Shown: positions 6,671-12,171 of the stretch, piece by piece
How the letters are laid out: the number at the start of each line of letters is the position of its first letter
Numbering within the stretch: the first letter of the stretch is position 1
Assembly: GCA_012515825.1 (NCBI GenBank)
Contig: JAAYXQ010000140.1
Span: 1-12,171 of the forward strand
DNA length: 12,171 nucleotides
Origin: Fibrobacter sp.
GTDB taxonomy: Bacteria > Fibrobacterota > Fibrobacteria > Fibrobacterales > Fibrobacteraceae
Direction of reading: 5' to 3'
Notes under the pieces: model-generated
Seen by the model: only the letters and a program-made list of their open reading frames with translations
What the model was told of the DNA's origin: nothing
Databases searched by the model: none
Translations under genes and position numbers: made by a program

Positions 6671-7386
6671 TGCCTGCTTTGACTTTAGAACGATTGCTTT
6701 CTTCTTTGGGCTTTGGTTCAAGAAAAGATTCTCGTGCTTTAATTCGTATGGGAGTTGTTGAGATTGATGGGATAATAGAAGAAGATCCTTTTATTGAGTT
6801 AGAAAAGCGTCCTGATTATATTACAGTAAATGGGGAACAAATCCCTACTTTTGAAGACTTGTACATTATGATGCATAAGCCATTAGGATATGAATGTAGT
6901 CATAATCCTCGCTATCATGACTCGGTCTTTTCTTTATTGCCTTCTCGCTTTTTAGAAATGAAAATTAGATCTGTTGGCCGTTTAGATGTGGATTCTTCTG
7001 GCCTTTTACTTCTTTCGAATAAGGGTGACTTTATTCATCATTTAGAAAGCCCTAAAAGGGGCGTTCTAAAGCGTTATGACGTGACTCTAGCAAGGCCTCT
7101 TGAAAAGACTCAAGAAGAACAATTACTCTCTGGAGTGATTCTCAAAAATGAAAAGCGTGCAGTGTTTGCTCGCTCACTTGAAAAAAAGTCTGAGACTCAA
7201 GTTGAAATTGAAATTGGAGAAGGTCTTTATCACCAGGTGCGTCGTATGTTTGCGGCGGTAGGGAATCATGTCGAAGAACTACGTCGATTATCCATTGGTG
7301 GCTTGAATTTAGACCAGCAGTTAAAGCCCAAGGAATGGAAATACTTGACTGAGTCTGAAATTGATCAATTAATGAATAGAATTTGA
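6670..7386 (+). CDS. rsuA: RsuA-type rRNA pseudouridine synthase
   Basis: 238 residues. An N-terminal S4 RNA-binding domain (about 3-50, LERLLSSLGFGSRKDSRALI) is followed by the RsuA/RluB/E/F pseudouridine synthase domain. Visible motifs are MMHKPLGYECS (67-77), GRLDVDSSGLLLLSNKGD (103-120) with the catalytic Asp at D106, and GLYHQVRRMFAAVGNHVEEL near 215-235. The last motif and the K-P-x-G-Y-x-CS form resemble E. coli RsuA, which modifies 16S rRNA U516, more than RluB. The target site is inferred, and RluE/RluF-like specificity is possible. GGAGGA at 6661-6666 is a strong ribosome binding site inside the end of the preceding gene. As the last gene of the operon it looks unrelated to the envelope genes, so the linkage may be only transcriptional. 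Its last 18 bp overlap the opposing HU-like gene. Confidence 0.9.
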   Translation: MPALTLERLLSSLGFGSRKDSRALIRMGVVEIDGIIEEDPFIELEKRPDYITVNGEQIPTFEDLYIMMHKPLGYECSHNPRYHDSVFSLLPSRFLEMKIRSVGRLDVDSSGLLLLSNKGDFIHHLESPKRGVLKRYDVTLARPLEKTQEEQLLSGVILKNEKRAVFARSLEKKSETQVEIEIGEGLYHQVRRMFAAVGNHVEELRRLSIGGLNLDQQLKPKEWKYLTESEIDQLMNRI

Positions 7387-7716
7387 GTTTTCTTTTTCTT
7401 CAGTAAGAACTTTTTCAGCTTGAAGAGTATCAGTGAAGTTGATCTTATCTTTAATGTCAGAAGAAAATTTGAACGTTGGAACTAGGCGTTCTTCCAATAA
7501 AACAGGTTCACCTGTTCTTGGATTTCGTACTGGCCTAGCTTTACGTTCTTTACAAGCAAATGTTCCAAAACCACGAAGCTCAATTGTTTTATTTTCGATG
7601 AGTTTTTCGCCAACAATGCTTAAAAATTGTTCGATGACCATTTTAATGTCGTTTCGAATAAAGCCCGTTGATTTGGCGATTTCCTGGATTAGATCTTGTT
7701 TTGTTACATTAGGCAC
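7369..7716 (-). CDS. HU/IHF-family DNA-binding protein with acidic tail
   Basis: 115 residues from a GTG at 7716-7714, giving MPNVTKQDLIQEIAKSTGF, the usual kind of HU start. An in-frame TTG two codons upstream (7722) is also possible; neither has a good ribosome binding site. The body (about 1-90) has the N-terminal helices, the GFGTFACKERKAR segment (about 49-61) and the DNA-bending arm RNPRTGEP with the intercalating Pro, then VPTFKFSSDIKDKI. HU/IHF proteins bind and bend DNA as dimers and help compact the nucleoid. After the core comes a ~25-residue, mostly acidic tail (TLQAEKVLTEEKENSNS) that standard 90-residue HU proteins lack. The stop overlaps the end of rsuA on the other strand by 18 bp. 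A chromosome-architecture role is a safe call; whether it is HU-like or IHF-like is not settled. Confidence 0.88.
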   Translation of the reverse strand: MPNVTKQDLIQEIAKSTGFIRNDIKMVIEQFLSIVGEKLIENKTIELRGFGTFACKERKARPVRNPRTGEPVLLEERLVPTFKFSSDIKDKINFTDTLQAEKVLTEEKENSNSIH

Positions 7717-7811
7717 TTTCAAAATATAGGTTTATCAATAAAAAAAAATAGGACTCGACCAAAATAAGATATTTTTTTTGATTAAAAGCTGAGGATATAA
7801 GGTGAATTGTT
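7717..7811. promoter_or_regulatory. divergent control region between the HU-like gene and dusB
   Basis: About 90 bp must hold promoters for both directions. It contains A9 (7740-7748) and T8 (7772-7779) runs centred about 31-32 bp apart, close to three helical turns, so the DNA may be intrinsically curved. I could not pick convincing -35/-10 pairs. AAGG at 7799-7802 is the ribosome binding site for dusB. Confidence 0.4.
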
Positions 7812-8936
7812 GTGAGTAAAATGTTGAAAGTTGATAATATTCTTGATCCATCATCCATAAAGCGATCTTTCTCTTTAGGTTCTTTATCCGTTTTCCCAAA
7901 TACTGTTCTAAGTCCGATGGCAGGCGTTACGGATCCTCCTTTTAGAAGGCTTTGTCGTGAATTGTCTAAAAATAGAATCGGACTTTTAGTTTCTGAATTT
8001 GTCTCTACAGACGGTGGATCTGAATTTTCCTTAAAAAACAGAAAAGAATTAAAGTTTTATCCAGAAGAACGTCCTTTTGGAATTCAAATTTTCGGCCGAG
8101 ATCCAGAACGGATGGCTCGAGCAGCTAAATTAATAGAAACACTAAAACCTGATTTTATTGAAGTAAATGCAGGTTGTCCTGTACCAAAAGTGGCTGGGAA
8201 AGGCGGTGGAGCTGGGCTTTTACGAGATTTGAATCGCTTGGCTTTGATTTTAAGAAAAGTGAAATCAAGTATACAAGTGCCAATGACTCTTAAATGTCGA
8301 ATTGGCTGGGATGAAACACAGATTAATGTTTTTGAAACTCTTCAAATAGCAGAAGATGAAGGCGCTGAACTGTTGACGGTTCACGGGAGAACGCGAGTTC
8401 AAGGCTATAATGGCTTTGCTAACTGGGATATCATTGGAGAAACGGCTTCTAGAGCCCATATTCCTGTTGTTGGTAATGGAGATGTGGTTAGCGTTCAAAC
8501 GGCCTTTGAAAAGTTGCAACAATACCCGATTGCTGGGGTGAGTATTGGCAGAGGTGCTCTTCATAACCCATGGCTTTTTGGGCAAATTGCAGAGGCCTTT
8601 GATGGCAAGCCTCCTTTTGAAATATCGATCCGAGAGGCACTTTCGATTTTTGAAAAATATTTTGGGTATATGATGGAAGAAGATATTTCTTCATTAGGGG
8701 CTTTAGGCCGTCTTAAGCAGTTAGCAGCAAGGCTTTGTAAGGGTCTTAATCCAGAGAATCCGCTCTTTAGACAATCTCTATTGACTAGTGAAACCCCTGA
8801 GATGTTCTTTGAAAGAATCGCTCTATTCCTTGAAGACAAAGAATCCTTAAATACTTCTTTTTATCCCGATCGATTGGTGAATTTGAACGGGAAAAAAGAA
8901 AATGAAATTGTATTTGGTCGCCAGTTTAAGGGATAA
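7812..8936 (+). CDS. dusB: tRNA-dihydrouridine synthase, DusB type
   Basis: 374 residues from a GTG start supported by AAGG 9 nt upstream. This FMN-dependent enzyme reduces uridines in the tRNA D-loop to dihydrouridine. The TIM-barrel motifs are in order: LSPMAGVTDPPFRRL (33-47), FGIQIFGRDP (89-98), and VNAGCPVPKVAGKGGGAGLL with the catalytic Cys at C122. These are followed by MTLKCRIGW, the LLTVHGRTRVQGY flavin/RNA segment, VVGNGDV, and the phosphate-binding IGRGALHNPWLF. The GCP-x-x-KV followed by a Gly-rich stretch and the GNGDV/IGRGA pair fit the DusB branch. The protein is slightly longer than typical DusB because of short extensions at both ends. It is transcribed alone in this window and ends 2 nt from the opposing glgC stop. 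Confidence 0.92.
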   Translation: MSKMLKVDNILDPSSIKRSFSLGSLSVFPNTVLSPMAGVTDPPFRRLCRELSKNRIGLLVSEFVSTDGGSEFSLKNRKELKFYPEERPFGIQIFGRDPERMARAAKLIETLKPDFIEVNAGCPVPKVAGKGGGAGLLRDLNRLALILRKVKSSIQVPMTLKCRIGWDETQINVFETLQIAEDEGAELLTVHGRTRVQGYNGFANWDIIGETASRAHIPVVGNGDVVSVQTAFEKLQQYPIAGVSIGRGALHNPWLFGQIAEAFDGKPPFEISIREALSIFEKYFGYMMEEDISSLGALGRLKQLAARLCKGLNPENPLFRQSLLTSETPEMFFERIALFLEDKESLNTSFYPDRLVNLNGKKENEIVFGRQFKG

Positions 8937-8938
8937 GT

Positions 8939-10189
8939 TTAAGCTTTGATAATCGTGTCTTTGGCAAGTACCACGATGCCAGAATCGGTTACATGGAAAA
9001 TTTGCCTATCTCGCTCTAAATCAAATCCGATTTCAAAACCCGCTGGAATATGGAGGCCTTTTTCAATAATGGCTCTCTGCACTTTGGCTCCAGGCCCGAT
9101 AGTGACATTTGGGAACAAAATAGATTCTTTCACGAAGGCTTCTTTTTGTATGGAAGTTCCTGGGCTTAGAATACTTTTGACTACTGTGCCTCCACCAATG
9201 ATACTGCCTGCAGAAACAATCGAATCGATGGCTGCTCCACGATAAGTAGTGGAATCATCATTACCAAAGAAACGAGCTGGTGGCTGATTCCAGTTAAAAG
9301 TTCTGATAGGCCAGTAGTTATTATAAAGGTCAAATAAGGGGTTTTCGGCACAAAGATCCATATTCGCTTCAAAGAAGGCGTCTAATGTACCTACATCTCG
9401 CCAATAGCCCTTTGTAGAGGCTTGTTCTCCGCGAACAATATTGGTGTTGAAATCGTAAACGTAAACAGGATATTCTTTGTATAAAGCAGGAATAATGTGC
9501 TTACCAAAGTCAGTGGCCCCTTGTTTTGAGCCATTAAGAAGTTCACGTACTAAAAATTTACTGGTAAAAATGTAGTTACCCATACTGGCAAGGCACCAAC
9601 CAGGGTTTCCTGGCATTTCCTTTGGCTCTTTGGGTTTTTCTTCAAAGCCAATCATTCGATTATCTGAATCGACTTCGATAATTCCAAATTCGCTTGCTTC
9701 ACTGACAGGAACAGGGATTGCAGCAATAGTAAGTAATGCGGCGCGACTCAAATGAAAATCAATCATCTGATTGATGTCCATTTTATAGATATGATCCCCG
9801 CCAAAAATAGCGACTAGATCAGGGCGTTCATCGGTAATTAAATTGATGTTTTGGAAAATCGCATCGGAGGTACCGCGGTACCAATCTTCACCTGTACGCA
9901 TTTGAGCGGGAACAAGGTCCACGTATTGATCTAAGCTTGAATTGAGGCTCCAAGCGGCTGAAATATGCTTGTTAAGAGAGTCTGACTTAAATTGAGTTAA
10001 AACTTTAATTTTAAAAATACCACTGTTGATGAAATTATTTAAAACGAAATCAATAATGCGATAAGTACCACCAAAATGGACTGCGGGTTTAGCTCGATCT
10101 CGAGTTAGGGGTTGAAGACGACTTCCTTGTCCACCTGCCATAATCATGCATAGAATATTCTTTTGATGTTCTCTATAAGACCAGCTCAT
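8939..10189 (-). CDS. glgC: glucose-1-phosphate adenylyltransferase (ADP-glucose pyrophosphorylase)
   Basis: 416 residues, near the usual bacterial GlgC length. The enzyme makes ADP-glucose and pyrophosphate from ATP and glucose-1-phosphate, the committed step of glycogen synthesis. Motifs seen are the nucleotide loop AGGQGSRLQPLTRDRAKPAV (18-37, with K34 matching the activator-site Lys region of E. coli GlgC), WYRGTSDAIFQN (103-114), and GGDHIYKMD with metal-binding D132. Further motifs are GFEEKP with the glucose-1-phosphate Lys K185, and GYWRDVGT. From about 300 on, a left-handed beta-helix of hexapeptide-type repeats (SIVSAGSIIGGGTVVKS, ILFPNVTIGPGA) forms the regulatory/oligomerisation domain. 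The ATG at 10189 has AGAGG (in the complement of 10191-10198) as its ribosome binding site. It diverges from pckG, consistent with coordination of gluconeogenic and storage flux. Confidence 0.95.
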   Translation of the reverse strand: MSWSYREHQKNILCMIMAGGQGSRLQPLTRDRAKPAVHFGGTYRIIDFVLNNFINSGIFKIKVLTQFKSDSLNKHISAAWSLNSSLDQYVDLVPAQMRTGEDWYRGTSDAIFQNINLITDERPDLVAIFGGDHIYKMDINQMIDFHLSRAALLTIAAIPVPVSEASEFGIIEVDSDNRMIGFEEKPKEPKEMPGNPGWCLASMGNYIFTSKFLVRELLNGSKQGATDFGKHIIPALYKEYPVYVYDFNTNIVRGEQASTKGYWRDVGTLDAFFEANMDLCAENPLFDLYNNYWPIRTFNWNQPPARFFGNDDSTTYRGAAIDSIVSAGSIIGGGTVVKSILSPGTSIQKEAFVKESILFPNVTIGPGAKVQRAIIEKGLHIPAGFEIGFDLERDRQIFHVTDSGIVVLAKDTIIKA

Positions 10190-10234
10190 GTTTCCTCTGT
10201 TTTTTGATCAATTCTAATAGCGTTTTTGTCTTAA

Positions 10235-10263
10235 TTTATCTTATTTATAAGGGCTTGGGGTAA
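10235..10263 (-). promoter_or_regulatory. candidate glgC promoter
   Basis: On the minus strand TTACCC (10263-10258) and GATAAA (10240-10235) are separated by 17 nt, about 45 nt before the glgC start. The -35 match is poor, and the region is AT-rich. Confidence 0.22.
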
Positions 10264-10300
10264 GTTTTTTTAAGTAAGCTCTTTTTTTTGATTTTCTATG

Positions 10301-10330
10301 TTGTTTTACTCTTTTTTTATGGTTTAAAAT
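10301..10330 (+). promoter_or_regulatory. candidate pckG promoter
   Basis: TTGTTT at 10301-10306 and TAAAAT at 10325-10330 with 18-nt spacing resemble a sigma-70 promoter. It would give a leader of about 55-60 nt. It is the best pair I can find upstream of pckG but is not proven. Confidence 0.35.
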
Positions 10331-10346
10331 TTCTAGTTTATAGGCG

Positions 10347-10362
10347 TTCGAAATAAATCGAA
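10347..10362. repeat. inverted repeat in the pckG leader
   Basis: TTCGA and TCGAA arms of 5 bp flank a 6-nt AATAAA centre. It lies just downstream of the candidate promoter and before the ribosome binding site, where it could be an operator half-site pair or a small mRNA stem. The arms are short, so chance is possible. Confidence 0.3.
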
Positions 10363-10394
10363 ACTATGTATTAACCCATCTAATAGGAGATGAA

Positions 10395-12171
10395 ATGTCC
10401 CTGACTAAACATGCCAAATTGAATGCTTGGATTGAAGAAATTCAGGCAATGGTCAAGCCAGAAAATGTCGTTCTTTGCGACGGATCTCAAGCTCAATACG
10501 ATAATCTTATTAAAGAAATGGTAGAATCGGGTCTCGCTACCAAATTAAATCAAGAAAAATTACCAGGTTGCTATTTATTCCGCTCTGACGCTTCTGACGT
10601 CGCTCGCGTTGAAGATCGTACATATATCTCTTCCGAAAAACAGGAAGATGCTGGTCCAACAAACAACTGGAAAGCTCCTGCTGAATTAAAAGCAGAAATG
10701 AAGGCTCTTTATGATGGTTGCATGAAAGGCCGTACTATGTATGTGATTCCTTTCTCCATGGGCCCTGTTGGTTCTGATATTGCAAAAATTGGTGTGGAAA
10801 TCACTGATTCTGCATACGTGGTGATCAATATGATGATTATGACTCGCGTTGGCTCCAAGGTTTTAGATGTTCTCGGTACCGATGGCGAATTTATTCCTTG
10901 CCTTCACTCTGTGGGTAGTCCTTTACAACCAGGCGAAAGCGATAATGGCAAATGGCCATGTGCTCCAATTGAAAAGAAATACATTTCTCACTTCCCAGAA
11001 GAACGTACCATTTGGTCTTATGGTTCTGGTTACGGTGGAAATGCTCTTCTCGGTAAGAAGTGCTTAGCTCTACGTATTGCAAGTGCTGTAGCTCATGAAG
11101 AAGGCTGGCTTGCTGAACATATGCTTATCTTAAAGATCACATCTCCTGAAGGCGTTGTGAAGTATGTTTGCGGTGCTTTCCCTAGCGCTTGTGGTAAGAC
11201 AAACCTCGCTATGTTGATTCCTACAATCCCAGGTTGGAAAGTAGAAACCATTGGTGATGATATCGCTTGGATGAAACCAGGTAAAGATGGTCGTCTCTAT
11301 GCTATTAACCCAGAAGCTGGCTTCTTTGGCGTGGCTCCAGGTACAAACTTCCATAGCAATAAGAATGCTATGCTTTCTGCTCAAAAAGATACCATCTACA
11401 CTAACGTAGCTCTCGAAGCTGATGGTACTGTTTGGTGGGAAGGCATGGACGAAGATCCTAAGTCAGAATTAATTGACTGGAAGGGTAACAAGTGGAATCT
11501 TCCTGCTAACGGTAAATCTGAAAAGGGTAAAGAAGCAGCTCATCCAAATGCTCGCTTTACTGCACCAGCAAGAAACTGCCCAGCGATCGCTCCTGAATGG
11601 GAAGATCCTAAGGGTGTTCCAGTCGATGCATTCCTCTTCGGTGGCCGTCGTCCAAGCACCATTCCTTTAGTTCATCAAGCTATGAGCTGGGAACATGGTG
11701 TATTCATGGGTTCTATCGTCGGTTCTGAAGTCACTGCTGCTGTGATCTCTGACCAAGTTGGTCAAGTTCGTCGTGACCCATTTGCAATGCTTCCATTCTG
11801 CGGTTACCACATGGGTGACTACTTTGCTCATTGGATTAAGATGGGTAAAGCTAATCCAGACAAGATGCCAAAAATCTTCTTTGTGAACTGGTTCCGTAAG
11901 ACTAAGGAAGGCAAGTGGTTATGGCCTGGTTATGGTGATAACTCTCGCGTTCTTAAATGGGTTTGCGAACGTTGCGATGGCAAGGGTGATGCAGTGGAAA
12001 CTCCAATTGGTTTCATGCCAACTGCAACAGCTATTGATCGTCCAGAAGGCGTTACTGTAGAAGATATGAATGAACTTCTCTCCGTTGATAAGGCTGGCTG
12101 GTTAGCTGAACTTGCTGACGTTGAAAAGAATCATTATCCTAAGTTTGGTGATAAGCTCCCTCAAGAACTTA
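10395..12171 (+). CDS. pckG: phosphoenolpyruvate carboxykinase (GTP), 3' end beyond window
   Basis: 592 codons are present and the frame is still open at the window edge. The last residues (KFGDKLPQEL) match the end of the family, so only about 10-25 residues are missing. The enzyme interconverts oxaloacetate + GTP and PEP + CO2 + GDP. GTP-type motifs are clear. The segment SYGSGYGGNALLGKKC carries the metal-binding Lys K222, followed by AEHM (H242). The P-loop is FPSACGKTNLAML with the family's reactive Cys C266 and K268/T269, then GDDIAWM (D288/D289), GGRRPS (R418/R419) and PFCGYHMGDYFAHW. Residues K222, H242, K268 and D289 all sit exactly 22 before their rat PEPCK counterparts. AGGAGA at 10385-10390 is a strong ribosome binding site. 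Codon choice (CTC, ATC, TTC, GGC) differs visibly from the seven-gene operon, suggesting high expression. In succinate-producing anaerobes this enzyme can run in the carboxylating direction; direction here is inference. Confidence 0.96.
   Translation, partial: MSLTKHAKLNAWIEEIQAMVKPENVVLCDGSQAQYDNLIKEMVESGLATKLNQEKLPGCYLFRSDASDVARVEDRTYISSEKQEDAGPTNNWKAPAELKAEMKALYDGCMKGRTMYVIPFSMGPVGSDIAKIGVEITDSAYVVINMMIMTRVGSKVLDVLGTDGEFIPCLHSVGSPLQPGESDNGKWPCAPIEKKYISHFPEERTIWSYGSGYGGNALLGKKCLALRIASAVAHEEGWLAEHMLILKITSPEGVVKYVCGAFPSACGKTNLAMLIPTIPGWKVETIGDDIAWMKPGKDGRLYAINPEAGFFGVAPGTNFHSNKNAMLSAQKDTIYTNVALEADGTVWWEGMDEDPKSELIDWKGNKWNLPANGKSEKGKEAAHPNARFTAPARNCPAIAPEWEDPKGVPVDAFLFGGRRPSTIPLVHQAMSWEHGVFMGSIVGSEVTAAVISDQVGQVRRDPFAMLPFCGYHMGDYFAHWIKMGKANPDKMPKIFFVNWFRKTKEGKWLWPGYGDNSRVLKWVCERCDGKGDAVETPIGFMPTATAIDRPEGVTVEDMNELLSVDKAGWLAELADVEKNHYPKFGDKLPQEL

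Noticed and set aside
7433..7729. 98-residue plus-strand frame opposite the HU-like gene
   Set aside because: It is an antisense shadow of the HU coding sequence with no family resemblance and no ribosome binding site.
8923..8943. 8-bp direct repeat AGTTTAAG (8923-8930, 8936-8943) across the dusB/glgC junction
   Set aside because: It forms no hairpin and lies within the coding ends, so it is unlikely to be a terminator; probably chance.
10867..11670. Several short frames on both strands inside 10867-11670
   Set aside because: All lie within the pckG reading frame, which is open throughout with every catalytic motif intact.
1..12171. CRISPR array, insertion sequence, tRNA/rRNA gene, riboswitch or prophage element
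   Set aside because: I saw no regularly spaced repeats, terminal inverted repeats with transposase, tRNA cloverleaf, rRNA block or conserved riboswitch core; the window is almost fully covered by protein genes.

Overview
The window is AT-rich, tightly packed bacterial DNA from a diderm (Gram-negative-type) organism. The evidence is a TolC-family outer-membrane channel, an MlaC/Ttg2D-type periplasmic lipid carrier, and proteins with signal peptides and single membrane anchors. A glycogen-synthesis gene (glgC) beside a GTP-type PEP carboxykinase and a GH57-family protein would suit a Fibrobacterota-like rumen or gut bacterium. That placement is an inference from gene content; there is no rRNA or other marker to confirm it.

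Layout. Positions 1-210 are a T-rich leader with no convincing gene. Positions 211-7386 hold seven same-strand genes whose junctions overlap by 11 nt or less or are separated by 9 nt or less, so they are probably one transcription unit: (1) a GH57-type 4-alpha-glucanotransferase-like protein whose catalytic motifs look eroded; (2) a STAS domain joined to a membrane helix and coiled coil; (3) a membrane-anchored lytic transglycosylase; (4) a TolC-family protein; (5) an MlaC/Ttg2D-family protein; (6) a two-helix membrane protein resembling DUF2953 with a ~210-residue acidic Ser/Thr-rich insert; (7) an RsuA-type pseudouridine synthase. Converging on it from the minus strand is a HU/IHF-type DNA-binding protein whose end overlaps rsuA by 18 bp. 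A short divergent region separates this from dusB (+). dusB meets glgC (-) tail to tail with 2 nt between them. A 205-nt divergent region follows, then pckG (+), which runs off the right edge lacking only its last residues.

How the genes may work together. Genes 2-6 span every layer of the envelope: inner-membrane anchored STAS protein, peptidoglycan-cleaving enzyme, periplasmic lipid carrier and outer-membrane channel. STAS (MlaB-like) plus MlaC recalls the Mla phospholipid pathway, but MlaD, MlaE and MlaF are not in the window. The STAS and transglycosylase proteins carry a similar membrane module (LRLS-P/S-GV, helix, coiled coil), hinting that they act together. The glgC/pckG pair links oxaloacetate/PEP metabolism to ADP-glucose and glycogen synthesis. 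The most unusual elements are the apparently catalytically dead GH57 protein leading an envelope operon, the shared membrane module, and the repeat-built acidic insert.
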